From: Natrinema limicola JCM 13563
GTDB lineage: Archaea; Halobacteriota; Halobacteria; Halobacteriales; Natrialbaceae
Assembly: GCF_000337475.1 (NCBI RefSeq)
Contig: NZ_AOIT01000015.1
Span: 549-59,759, forward strand
DNA: 59,211 bases
Reading direction: 5' to 3'
Position numbers and translations under genes: made by a program. Positions 16,616 through 24,744 of this stretch are shown here, in pieces. The first letter of the stretch is position 1. Every line of letters starts with the position of its first letter. The notes beneath the pieces are model-generated. The model made no database searches. It worked only from the letters and a program-made list of their open reading frames with translations, and had not been told where the DNA came from.

Positions 16616-17620
16616 GTGACTGCTGTGGTCAGTAGTGAGGGTATCGGGCGACTCGCGGTCGTCGTCGGTGGCGGCCTCGCGTTCGTGATTATCGGCGTCG
16701 TCCTGTTTATCATCTTCCCGGCGACGCTGACGGATCTGCTGGGCGTGATACTCGCGCTCGCCGTCGCACTCGTCGGCATCCGGCTTGCGGGCAACGCTGC
16801 CAGTTCGCTGTTTCCGGACTACGATGTCGCCGAGGTCGCCGTCGAGGGACCGATCAGCCGGGACGGCGGTGGCGGCCGCCTTCCCACGACACCGGGTGCG
16901 ACGCCGGCCGACGACATCGTCGAGCAGATCGACCGCGCGAACGACGACGACAACGTCCGGGCGCTGTTGTTGAAATTAAATACGCCCGGTGGTGAGGTCG
17001 TCCCGAGCGACGACATTCGACTCGCAGCCCAGCGCTTCGACGGGCCGACGATTGCCTACGCGACCGATGTCTGTGCCAGTGGCGGCTACTGGATCGCCAG
17101 CGGCTGTGACGAACTCTGGGCCCGCGAGGGCTCGATCGTCGGCTCGATCGGTGTCATCGGGTCACGGATCAATGCGAGCGATCTCGCCGAAAAGGTTGGT
17201 CTCTCCTATGAACGCTTTGCCGCCGGTGAGTACAAAGACGCCGGCACGGCGCTCAAGGAGATGGACGACGACGAACGCGAGTACCTTCAGGGGTTGATCG
17301 ACGACTACTACGATACCTTCGTCGAACGGGTCAGCGACGGCCGCGACTTGGAGCCGGGATTTGTCCGCGACACCGAGGCCCGGATCTACCTTGGTGAGCA
17401 GGCCTACGACATGGACCTCGTCGATCACCTCGGCACCCGCCGGGAGATCGAGGACGAACTGGCCGACCGACTCGACACCGACGAGGTGACCGTCGAGGAG
17501 TTCGAACCCGAGCGGCCACTGATGACTCGCGTCGGCGCGGGTGCCCAGCAAGTCGCGTACGCCTTCGGCGCTGGGCTCGCCGGCCTCGGCGATGGCCGCG
17601 GGTTCCGGCTGCGTAGCTAA
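16616..17620 (+). CDS. sppA: Signal peptide peptidase SppA, S49 family
   Basis: 334-residue S49 membrane protease that degrades cleaved signal peptides and membrane peptides. Two N-terminal hydrophobic segments (about 12-36 and 41-60) precede the protease domain. The Ser-Lys dyad is visible: Ser155 in CASGGYWIAS and Lys207 in GEYKDAG, 52 residues apart as in short archaeal SppA. The frame has only GTG starts (16616, 16625). A better-placed ATG at 16606, at the transcript start predicted from the TATA-like cttaacg, is in another frame and ends after 9 codons, so initiation here is unusual. Confidence 0.88.
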   Translation: MTAVVSSEGIGRLAVVVGGGLAFVIIGVVLFIIFPATLTDLLGVILALAVALVGIRLAGNAASSLFPDYDVAEVAVEGPISRDGGGGRLPTTPGATPADDIVEQIDRANDDDNVRALLLKLNTPGGEVVPSDDIRLAAQRFDGPTIAYATDVCASGGYWIASGCDELWAREGSIVGSIGVIGSRINASDLAEKVGLSYERFAAGEYKDAGTALKEMDDDEREYLQGLIDDYYDTFVERVSDGRDLEPGFVRDTEARIYLGEQAYDMDLVDHLGTRREIEDELADRLDTDEVTVEEFEPERPLMTRVGAGAQQVAYAFGAGLAGLGDGRGFRLRS

Positions 17621-17690
17621 TCACGGAGCGATGTTCTCGAGGCGGCTGGCACGGGGTCCCCCGTGACAGGTTGGCTCGAACGAGTAAGTG

Positions 17691-17699
17691 GTTTTATCG
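17691..17699 (+). promoter_or_regulatory. TATA element for the DUF373 gene
   Basis: gttttatcg about 28 bases before GTG 17723. It decides the start: the transcript would begin almost at that GTG, excluding the upstream open frame. Confidence 0.55.
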
Positions 17700-17722
17700 T
17701 TGCACGGAATGCATCGCCTATC

Positions 17723-18970
17723 GTGACAACGCTGGTCGTCTGCCTCGACCGAACCGACGACGTGGGCCGCAAAACCGGTCTCCACTCGCCAGTCGTCGGC
17801 TGGGAGGCAGTCCGCGCGCTCGTGACTGACGTCGGCCTCGCGGATCCGGAGGACTCGAGTGTCAACACGCTTCTCGAGTCGCTTCGAGTCGCACAGGACT
17901 TACGCGACGAAAACGAGGAGGTCGTCGTTGCGGTCGTCTCGGGGGATCACGAGTCGATGGTGTCGGCAGATCGAGCGGTCGCCGCACAACTCGACGATCT
18001 CATCGCCGACTACGACCCCGATTCGGCGGTCGTAGTGACCGACAGCGCCGAGGACGAACGGCTGATCCCGATCGTCGAGAGCCGCGTCCGGGTCGATTCC
18101 GTCGACCGGGTCGTCGTCCGCCAGGCCCGGGACATCGAATCGACGTACTACCTGCTCAAACAGTTCCTCGCCGACGAGGAACTCCGCCAGACCGTCCTCG
18201 TCCCGATCGGGCTGACGATGCTCGTCTTTCCGTTGCTTGCGACCACCGTCGGTCCCGCGAAGGGAGCGGCCGCGATTACGACCGTCATCGGCCTCTTCTT
18301 GCTCTACAAGGGGTTCAACATCGACGAACTCCTGACCCGCTTTGCCCACCAGACGCGAGAATCGCTGTACTCTGGCCAGGTGTCCGTCGTTACCTACGTG
18401 GTCGCGGCCGGCTTGACCTTTGTCGGCCTGTTTGCCGGCGCACTCGGCGTCTCGAGCCTCGGTGACACGCCCGGTGTGGTGCTTCCGGCGACACGGTTTG
18501 CCTTCGATAGCATCCCCTGGCTAGCGATGGCTGCGCTGACCGCAAGCGCCGGTCGGCTGCTCGACGAAGTGATCGGCGATGAACCGGTTCGACGGTCCTT
18601 CCTCAACCTGCCGTTTATCGTCGTCGCCGTCGGGCTGGTAATTCGTGGTTTCTCTGCATACTTCCTCGAGCAACAAGGCGTGATCGAGCCGTTCGTCGTT
18701 TCGGCGTACGAATTCGGCGTCTTCTCGAACGAGCGGTTCGTGATGGTCGCCGGCGAACGACTCGCGCTGTTTGTCGTCTCGGCGCTCGTCGTCAGCCTCG
18801 TCGGCGCGCAGGTCGCGTCGTCGCTGAGTGAGTCACACGGCGGCGATCGAACCGATGGCGGGGCCGACGCGACGACCGACGCGGGAACTAGCGCACGTTC
18901 TGATCGGTCCGATCCCGAACTCACGGACGGCGGTGCGAATACGGCTGCAGATCCCGACCGCGATCGCTAA
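17723..18970 (+). CDS. DUF373 family membrane protein
   Basis: 415-residue archaeal protein of DUF373. A soluble N-terminal domain (about 1-150) has TTLVVCLDRTDDVGRKTG and alternating strands and helices with VVVAVVSGDHESM and SAVVVTDSAEDERLIPIVESR. Six or so transmembrane segments follow (from LVPIGLTMLVFPLLATTVG onward), then a disordered acidic tail. Function is unknown; the N-terminal part looks like a nucleotide-binding or TOPRIM-like fold but has no certain catalytic motif. GTG 17723 is chosen because of the TATA spacing and because the family starts with this first strand. Confidence 0.87.
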   Translation: MTTLVVCLDRTDDVGRKTGLHSPVVGWEAVRALVTDVGLADPEDSSVNTLLESLRVAQDLRDENEEVVVAVVSGDHESMVSADRAVAAQLDDLIADYDPDSAVVVTDSAEDERLIPIVESRVRVDSVDRVVVRQARDIESTYYLLKQFLADEELRQTVLVPIGLTMLVFPLLATTVGPAKGAAAITTVIGLFLLYKGFNIDELLTRFAHQTRESLYSGQVSVVTYVVAAGLTFVGLFAGALGVSSLGDTPGVVLPATRFAFDSIPWLAMAALTASAGRLLDEVIGDEPVRRSFLNLPFIVVAVGLVIRGFSAYFLEQQGVIEPFVVSAYEFGVFSNERFVMVAGERLALFVVSALVVSLVGAQVASSLSESHGGDRTDGGADATTDAGTSARSDRSDPELTDGGANTAADPDRDR

Positions 18971-19069
18971 TACTGTCGGCCAAAACGGATCACACATCGA
19001 TCGAACGTGAGACACGATCGAGCGTTCATTGACTGTTGTCCGACAGTATACCAACCCGAACTCGGTATC

Positions 19070-19077
19070 CCTTTACC
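19070..19077 (+). promoter_or_regulatory. TATA element for the diphthamide-ligase family gene
   Basis: cctttacc, 22-29 bases before ATG 19099. Confidence 0.4.
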
Positions 19078-19098
19078 CATCCCTGCCGATCACCTCAC

Positions 19099-19824
19099 AT
19101 GAGCGACGCAGACGGCGCGTGGGTGAGTCTCTTTTCGGGTGGCAAGGACTCAGCGTGGGCGCTGTACCAGGCCATCGAGCGCGGCTTCCCGGTCGAACGG
19201 CTCGTCACCGTCCACCCTGCGGGTGACTCGTATATGTATCACGTCCCTGCAACCGACCTGGCCGCGCTGGCGGCCGAAAGCATCGGGATCGAACTCGTCG
19301 ATGTCGAACCCGACGATTTCGGGGCCGACGCGGTGACCGACTCGAGTGCACAGGGCGACGACGAACTCGAGCCACTCGAGGCCGCCCTCGAGGAACTCGA
19401 CTGTGACCTCCCGGGCGGTATCGCCGGTGTTACGGCTGGGGCCGTCGAGAGCGAGTACCAGACGAATCGCATTCAGGGGATGTGCGACCGACTGGGCTGT
19501 GAGCTGTTCGCCCCGCTGTGGCAGGAAGACCCCCACGAGTTGGCCGACGCGATGCTCGAGGCGGGCTTCGAAATCATGATCATCCAGGTCGCAGCTCATG
19601 GCCTCGACGAGTCGTGGCTCGGTCGAACGCTCGACCGGGAGGCACTCACCGAACTCGAGGCGCTCAACGAGGAGTACGGCGTCCATATTCTGGGCGAGGG
19701 CGGCGAGTTCGAGACGCTGGTTGTGGATGGACCGCATATGGATCGGCGGATCGACCTCGAGTACGAGACGGAGTGGGACGGAACCCGCGGGCGGTTGCGG
19801 ATTACGGACGCACAGCTGGAATAA
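19099..19824 (+). CDS. Diphthine-ammonia ligase family protein (Dph6-like)
   Basis: 241-residue ATP-pyrophosphatase of the Dph6/MJ0570 family, which carries out the last, ATP- and ammonia-dependent step of diphthamide formation on elongation factor 2. The PP-loop SGGKDS lies at residues 13-18. Family features YQTNRIQGMCDRLGCELFAPLWQ (about 135-157), MIIQVAAHGLDESWLGR and the C-terminal GEGGEFETLVVDGP are all present. The start at MSDADGAWVSLFSGGKDS agrees with the TATA position. No other diphthamide gene is nearby, which is normal in haloarchaea. Confidence 0.9.
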   Translation: MSDADGAWVSLFSGGKDSAWALYQAIERGFPVERLVTVHPAGDSYMYHVPATDLAALAAESIGIELVDVEPDDFGADAVTDSSAQGDDELEPLEAALEELDCDLPGGIAGVTAGAVESEYQTNRIQGMCDRLGCELFAPLWQEDPHELADAMLEAGFEIMIIQVAAHGLDESWLGRTLDREALTELEALNEEYGVHILGEGGEFETLVVDGPHMDRRIDLEYETEWDGTRGRLRITDAQLE

Positions 19825-19885
19825 GCGAACGTCTCCCGCGAGTGAACGGATGCGCGGTTGGAGTAGCGGAGTGGAGTTGGCCTGT

Positions 19886-20440
19886 TTACTGACTGATCCC
19901 GTAGCGAGTCTCGAGCGGGGCGCGCTCGTGTCTGGCAAGAAATACGTGGAGCGCGATCGCGACGGCGAACAGTCCGAAATTCCAGACCGGCGAGTTGTAG
20001 TAGATCACGTCGATGATCACTGGTTTCGCGTACAGCGGCCAGAACGGCTCGAGCGGGGCGGCGATGTCGGGAGCCGAGAGGAGGTCCGCGAAGATGTGGC
20101 TGATTCCACCGAGGGCGAGCCCACCAGTCGCGAAGACGAAGACGACCTCGCTCGTGATGTCGGTGCTTCGGATCCAGCGGGTAGCGTTAATCCGGGGAGT
20201 GAGCCACTTCGAGGCACCTGCGCCGACGAGGACGCTTGCCAGCGCCACGAACAGCAGGGTGTGAGTGATGCCGTGGTGGGTGATCGGGAGGACCTGCTGC
20301 AAGACGAGGTCGGTGTCCGGGAGCATCGCAGTCGCCAGCGCAAAGCCAGTAAACCCCAGCGCACCGCGTTGGCCCCAGACGAGCCACGCCGGAGCGGCAA
20401 ACAACAGGGCCATTCCGAGGTGGCCGGTGACGTCGACCAT
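19886..20440 (-). CDS. Membrane-bound metal-dependent hydrolase, YdjM/DUF457 type
   Basis: 184-residue protein with four hydrophobic segments and the family's metal-binding motifs: VDVTGHLGMALLFAAPAW at the N-terminus (a conserved His near residue 7), ATAMLPDTDLVLQ (LPDxD, about 38-50) and HHGITHTLLFVALAS (HxxxTH, about 57-71). Members are inner-membrane hydrolases of unknown substrate (LexA-regulated YdjM in Escherichia coli). It lies 12 bases after the small gene at 20453-20647 and is probably co-transcribed with it. Confidence 0.87.
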   Translation of the reverse strand: MVDVTGHLGMALLFAAPAWLVWGQRGALGFTGFALATAMLPDTDLVLQQVLPITHHGITHTLLFVALASVLVGAGASKWLTPRINATRWIRSTDITSEVVFVFATGGLALGGISHIFADLLSAPDIAAPLEPFWPLYAKPVIIDVIYYNSPVWNFGLFAVAIALHVFLARHERAPLETRYGISQ

Positions 20441-20452
20441 ATGAGTGGACGG

Positions 20453-20647
20453 TTATCGGAACCGCCGGACGAGCCGGAGGAGCACTGACACTGCTGTCCC
20501 GAGGCCGGGAATGCGAGACGAGAGCGCGGCCGCACCGAGCAACAGGAGACCGCTCTTTGGTCGTCCGCGCCGAAACGCCAGCGCGCTGTCGATCAGTGTC
20601 GAGACGATGCTCAGCTTGTTCGCCGTCCGTGAGTTGACGTTCGTCAT
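20453..20647 (-). CDS. Small hypothetical protein
   Basis: 64-residue basic protein (MTNVNSRTANKLSIVSTLIDSALAFRRGRPK...) with one moderately hydrophobic stretch (SGLLLLGAAALSSRIPGLGTAVSVLL) that could be a membrane segment. No family recognised. The case for a real gene is position (directly upstream of the YdjM-like gene, 12-base gap) and a clean ATG; the unusual positive charge for this proteome lowers confidence. A start 8 codons upstream is possible. Confidence 0.5.
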   Translation of the reverse strand: MTNVNSRTANKLSIVSTLIDSALAFRRGRPKSGLLLLGAAALSSRIPGLGTAVSVLLRLVRRFR

Positions 20648-20752
20648 CGTTCTGTTCGCCGAGATTGGCACGTCACGGGTAAGTACGACACCGCTGCAAC
20701 AGCAGGCTCACAGGACTTCGCTCTCACACTGATCAAAAACTCTCGAGCAAAA

Positions 20753-20844
20753 CCGCTCGCTCATTTCATTCGCTCACGGGAACACCGTGCTCGATTACCG
20801 CACTAATCGTGCTTGAACGAGCGCTGACCCGTAAACGCCATCGC
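20753..20844. repeat. Duplicated copy of the purNH 3' end
   Basis: 92 bases that match 20921-21012 at 90 positions. The second copy covers the last codons of purNH, its stop and about 50 bases downstream. This first copy is non-coding and lies 168 bases further downstream of purNH on the minus strand. Confidence 0.85.
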
Positions 20845-20854
20845 GGCATCGACC

Positions 20855-20905
20855 TTTTTCGAGGAGGGGTTCGCGAACGACGTGAGCGAACCCCTCCTCG
20901 AAAAA
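20855..20905. terminator. Perfect 20-bp inverted repeat with T/A tracts downstream of purNH
   Basis: Arms 20855-20874 and 20886-20905 are exact reverse complements (20 bp, starting ttttt and ending aaaaa) around an 11-base loop gaacgacgtga. It lies between the two copies of the 92-bp repeat. The run of T at both ends makes it a plausible bidirectional terminator, for purNH on the minus strand in particular. Confidence 0.6.
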
Positions 20906-20920
20906 TCTCGACCAAAAAAG

Positions 20921-21012
20921 CCGCTCGCTCATTTCATTCGCTCACGGGAGCGCCGTGCTCGATTACCGCACTAATCGTGCTTGAACGAGCGCTGACCCGT
21001 AAACGCCATCGC
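20921..21012. repeat. Original copy of the 92-bp repeat (purNH 3' end and downstream)
   Basis: Pairs with 20753-20844 (two mismatches, gggaacacc versus gggagcgcc). The part from 20971 rightwards is the purNH coding end (...GQRSFKHD and stop). Confidence 0.85.
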
Positions 21013-22647
21013 CATGTCGTGTTCGTCTGCAGCCTCGATCACATCCTCGTCGTTGACCGAGCCGCCGGGCTGGACGACTGCCTCGATGCCCGCCTTCGCG
21101 GCCTCTTCGATGCCGTCCGGGAACGGGAAGAACGCGTCCGAGGCCATGACCGCGCCCTCGGCGTCTTTGCCTTCCGCGTGCTCGTCGGCTTTCATCGCTG
21201 CCAGCCGAACCGCGTCGACGCGGGAGACCTGTCCCATCCCGACGCCGACCGTCTCGGTGCCGTCCGCGAAGAGGATCCCGTTCGATTTCACGTGCTTGAG
21301 CGTTTGCCACGCGAAGACCATCGACTCGAGTTCCTCCTCGGTGGGCTCGCGCTCGGTGACGACCTCGAGATCATCGACCGAAATCGACTGCAGGTCCCGT
21401 TCCTGGACCAGTCGGCCGCCGACGAGGTCCTTTTCCGTGAAGCGCTCGGTCTGCTCGCCGAGCGCTCGCGGCTCATCGCCGCTCGCATCCGAGGCGCTAC
21501 GCGCCTCGCGGCCCACGTCGAGCACACGGAGGTTCTCCTTCTCGCAGAGTACCTCGAGTGCGTCGTCGGTGTAGCCGGGGGCGACGACGACCTCTTTGAA
21601 CGAGTCGATGATCTGTTCGGCCGTTGCAGCGTCACACTCTCGATTGAGCGCGACGATACCGCCGAAGGCGCTCATCGGATCGGTCGAGAGGGCCTTCTCG
21701 TAGGCCTCGGCCAGCGAGTCCGCGGTCGCACAGCCTGCGGGGTTGGTGTGTTTGATGACCGCCGCCGCGGGCTCGTCGAACTCCTTGATGAGGTTGAGCG
21801 CGCCGTCGGCGTCGTTGTAGTTGTTGTAAGACAGGGCCTTCGCGCCCTCGTTCAGTTGGTCGGCGTGGACGACGCTCGCCTCATCGCAGGTGTAGTCGGC
21901 GTAGACGGCGGCGTCCTGGTGGGGGTTCTCGCCGTAGCGCAGCGTATCCGCGCGGTCGCTCGCGGTGAGCCGCCGGGCTGGCAGCCCCTCGGCGTCAGGT
22001 GCGGTCGGCGTATCGGCGTCGACCGTGACCTCGCCGGCCTCGAGATCGATCTCGAGTGCGTCCTCGGCGACCCACTTCACGGCGCGGGGATACGCACGGA
22101 ATTCGCCCTCGTAGAGGACGCGTTCTTTCAGGGTGTCCTCGTCGTCGCCCTCGTAGACGGGGATCGGCTCCTGGGTGACGATCGGGCCCATGTCGACTTC
22201 GTCCTCGACGACTGCGCCGTCCTCGTCGGTCGCGTCGGTGACGACGTGGACCGTACAGCCGGTCACCGACACGCCGGCCTCGAGCGCGTCGCCCCAGGCG
22301 TCCATGCCGGGGAACGACGGCAGCAAGGCGGGGTGGACGTTCAGCGTCGTCGGTGCCTCGTCGAGGAACGTATCCGAGAGGATCCGCATGTAGCCGTCCA
22401 GACAGACGAGGTCGAACTCGTACTCGCTCAGTGCCTCGAGCACGGCCTCCTCGTGCTCGCGGCGGCTCATGTCCTCGGCGAGCGGGACGACTTCGGTGGG
22501 AATCCCGCGTTCGGCTGCGGCCTCGAGTACCGGTGCGTCTTCGGTGTTCGTCAGAATTACGGCGAACTCAGCTCCGCCCGGCTTTCGGTCGGCGATGTTC
22601 AACAGGTTGCGCCCTCGGTTGCCGGCCATCCCGGCGATTCGCGTCAT
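20971..22647 (-). CDS. purNH: PurNH: GART-like formyltransferase fused to AICAR transformylase
   Basis: 558-residue bifunctional purine enzyme. Residues about 1-190 form a glycinamide-ribonucleotide-transformylase (PurN-like) domain: GNRGRNLLN at the N-terminus, LDGYMRILS, the catalytic NVHPALLPSFPGMDAW and GDMGPI-like VDMGPIVTQ. Residues about 235-558 form the AICAR formyltransferase half of PurH: LRYGENPHQ, LSYNNYNDADGAL, KHTNPAGCA, GQVSRVDAVRLA and ASDAFFPFPDGIEEA. The MGS-like IMP cyclohydrolase domain that opens bacterial PurH is missing; archaea can use PurO for that step. The start at MTRIAGMAGNRGRN is preferred over the codon 20 residues upstream. It is divergent from purB, the preceding enzyme in the pathway. 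Confidence 0.92.
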   Translation of the reverse strand: MTRIAGMAGNRGRNLLNIADRKPGGAEFAVILTNTEDAPVLEAAAERGIPTEVVPLAEDMSRREHEEAVLEALSEYEFDLVCLDGYMRILSDTFLDEAPTTLNVHPALLPSFPGMDAWGDALEAGVSVTGCTVHVVTDATDEDGAVVEDEVDMGPIVTQEPIPVYEGDDEDTLKERVLYEGEFRAYPRAVKWVAEDALEIDLEAGEVTVDADTPTAPDAEGLPARRLTASDRADTLRYGENPHQDAAVYADYTCDEASVVHADQLNEGAKALSYNNYNDADGALNLIKEFDEPAAAVIKHTNPAGCATADSLAEAYEKALSTDPMSAFGGIVALNRECDAATAEQIIDSFKEVVVAPGYTDDALEVLCEKENLRVLDVGREARSASDASGDEPRALGEQTERFTEKDLVGGRLVQERDLQSISVDDLEVVTEREPTEEELESMVFAWQTLKHVKSNGILFADGTETVGVGMGQVSRVDAVRLAAMKADEHAEGKDAEGAVMASDAFFPFPDGIEEAAKAGIEAVVQPGGSVNDEDVIEAADEHDMAMAFTGQRSFKHD

Positions 22648-22824
22648 GGTCGAACCCGCGCCCGCAAGCGGCAAAGTGGTTGCGGTCTCGAACACCGAGG
22701 TATCCACATTCGTGTATTATTCTGACTGTATTTCGCCCCCGATCCGCAGAGGTATGCACGCTCGTGGCATCGAGCGGCCACTGGTTTCGATACGCTTTTG
22801 CGACCCGCTGGACGAACGGCCACT

Positions 22825-24210
22825 ATGACAGAGACCGACGCCCTGTATGCCGTTTCACCGCTGGACGGCCGATACGGTGGCCGGACCGCACCGTTGTCGC
22901 CGTACGCGAGCGAGGCTGCACTCATGCGCGCCCGCGTTCGCGTCGAAGTCGAGTACCTGATCGCACTGGCCGACTGCGAGGCGACGCCGCTGGAACTCGA
23001 CTTAGAGGAACGCGAACACCTCCGCGGGCTCTACAACCACTTCGCCGAGGAGGACGCTCGCCTGATCAAGAAACTCGAGACAGAGGGCCACGCCGATTTC
23101 GAGGCGACCAACCACGACGTCAAGGCTGTCGAGTACTTCGTCCGCCACCGACTGCCCGAAAACAGCGATGCATCCGCCTGGATCCACTTCGGACTGACCA
23201 GCGAGGACGTGAACAACCTCGCCCACCGGCTGCTCATCCGCGACGCCGTCGACGAGGTGCTCCTCCCCGAACTCTACGACGTCCAGAACACGCTTGCCGA
23301 GATGGCCCGCGAGTACCGCGATCTTCCGATGCTGGCGCGTACCCACGGCCAGCCCGCGACGCCGACGACCTTCGGCAAGGAAATGGCCGTCTATGCCTCC
23401 CGACTCGGCCGCGCCACGGGCCGAATTCGACAGGCGACCGACGAACTGAGTGGCAAACTCGGCGGTGCATCGGGCACCTACGCGGCCCACGTCGCCGCTT
23501 ACCCCGACGTCGACTGGCAGGCTTTCGCACAAGAGTTCGTCGAGGGCCTGGGCCTTGAGTTCGAGGAGCTTACGACGCAGGTCAACCCTTGTGACGATCT
23601 CGCGGCCGTCTTCGACGCGTTCCGCGGAGCCAACGACGTCCTGCTCGATCTGGATCTGGATATGTGGCTCTACGTCTCCGATCGCTATCTCGGTCAGGAG
23701 GCCGTCGAGGGCGAGACGGGCTCGTCGACGATGCCCCACAAGGTCAACCCGATTGACTTCGAGAACAGCGAGGGTAACCTCTCGAAGGCCAACTCCGATC
23801 TGACCTTCCTCGCGGACTACGTCACTACCTCCCGGCTCCAGCGCGACCTCTCCGATTCGACCGTCAAGCGTAACATCGGTGGTGCCTTCGCCCACTGTCT
23901 GATCGGCTACGGCAAAACCGCCGCCGGCCTCTCGAAGGTCGTGCCGAACGAACACGTGATGCGCGACGAGCTCGAGTCGACTCCCGAGATCATCGGCGAG
24001 GCCGTCCAGACGATCCTCCGGCGCGAGGGTCAGGCCGACGCCTACGAGCGTGTCAAGGCCGTCACCCGCGGCAAGGACGTTACGATCGAGGACTTCCGCG
24101 AGATGTTCGACGACCTCGACGTCGACGAGGACGCCCGCAAAGAACTCCACGCGCTGACGCCGGCAGGGTACACCGGCGTCGCGAGCGAACTCGTCGACGA
24201 CCTCGAGTAA
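22825..24210 (+). CDS. purB: Adenylosuccinate lyase
   Basis: 461-residue member of the fumarase/aspartase superfamily. It releases fumarate from SAICAR and from adenylosuccinate in purine synthesis. The superfamily signature GSSTMPHKVNPIDFEN is intact at about residues 303-318. The N-terminal AVSPLDGRYGGRTAPLSPYASE, the HFGLTSEDVNN block and LARTHGQPATPTTFGKE (catalytic His) are typical of archaeal PurB. It is divergent from purNH across a 177-bp spacer, so the two purine genes may share control. TATA-like gcttttgcg lies about 27 bases upstream. Confidence 0.96.
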   Translation: MTETDALYAVSPLDGRYGGRTAPLSPYASEAALMRARVRVEVEYLIALADCEATPLELDLEEREHLRGLYNHFAEEDARLIKKLETEGHADFEATNHDVKAVEYFVRHRLPENSDASAWIHFGLTSEDVNNLAHRLLIRDAVDEVLLPELYDVQNTLAEMAREYRDLPMLARTHGQPATPTTFGKEMAVYASRLGRATGRIRQATDELSGKLGGASGTYAAHVAAYPDVDWQAFAQEFVEGLGLEFEELTTQVNPCDDLAAVFDAFRGANDVLLDLDLDMWLYVSDRYLGQEAVEGETGSSTMPHKVNPIDFENSEGNLSKANSDLTFLADYVTTSRLQRDLSDSTVKRNIGGAFAHCLIGYGKTAAGLSKVVPNEHVMRDELESTPEIIGEAVQTILRREGQADAYERVKAVTRGKDVTIEDFREMFDDLDVDEDARKELHALTPAGYTGVASELVDDLE

Positions 24211-24292
24211 CCGCGAGCGCGTTTTCCGTCAGTTCCGATCACCAGTCCCACCCCCAGTCTCAGTTCCGGAATCCGGTTCCGGGACCGTGACA

Positions 24293-24300
24293 ATATTAAT
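24293..24300 (+). promoter_or_regulatory. TATA element for the DMT transporter pair
   Basis: atattaat, 22-29 bases before ATG 24322; leaderless transcript expected. Confidence 0.5.
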
Positions 24301-24321
24301 CGGTCTTATTCGAGGGAGTGT

Positions 24322-24744
24322 ATGGAGTATCTTCTCTGGGTGATCGTCGCGCTCGTTGCCTACGGCCTGATGGCACCGCTGACGAGCGTCGTGACGACCG
24401 ACGTGCCACCCGCGGTTGCGCTCTTTCTCTCGACGACGATCTTTCTCTGCCTGACGGCGGTCGTCCTCGTCGTCACGGGAACCGGCAGTCTCTCGGACGT
24501 CACCAGCCCCTCGGCGGGGATCGTCTACGTCGCCGGCCTGTTCCTCTCCGCCGGCATCCTCGCGTACTACCAGGCGCTCGAGCGCGGGCCGGTCAGCGTC
24601 GTCGTGCCGATCTACGGGCTCTTTATCGTCGGGAGTTCGATCATCGGGATCGTCTTTCTCGGCGAGGACCTGACCGCGACCCGCGCGGCCGGCATCGTCG
24701 TCGCGGCGGCCGCGATTTACCTCGCTGCAGGAGGTGAGGAGTGA
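24322..24744 (+). CDS. DMT/EamA-type transporter subunit A
   Basis: 140-residue membrane protein with four or five hydrophobic helices (about 3-22, 30-52, 65-82, 90-112, 118-136), i.e. half of a ten-helix EamA transporter. The conserved pattern GILAYYQALERGPVSVVVPIYGLFIVGSSIIGIVFLGE, found once per EamA repeat, ends the protein. It is followed directly by a homologous half-size protein, so the pair probably forms a heterodimer that works like a fused EamA exporter. The substrate (amino acid, drug or other metabolite) is unknown. Confidence 0.87.
   Translation: MEYLLWVIVALVAYGLMAPLTSVVTTDVPPAVALFLSTTIFLCLTAVVLVVTGTGSLSDVTSPSAGIVYVAGLFLSAGILAYYQALERGPVSVVVPIYGLFIVGSSIIGIVFLGEDLTATRAAGIVVAAAAIYLAAGGEE
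24730..24737 (+). promoter_or_regulatory. Strong Shine-Dalgarno for transporter subunit B
   Basis: ggaggtga inside the end of the first subunit gene, 6 bases before ATG 24744. It favours ATG 24744 over the GTG at 24741 and ensures coupled synthesis of the two halves. Confidence 0.7.

Noticed and set aside
20809-22725. 638-codon open frame antisense to purNH
   Set aside because: Long antisense frames are typical of haloarchaeal codon bias; the opposite strand encodes an unmistakable purine enzyme.
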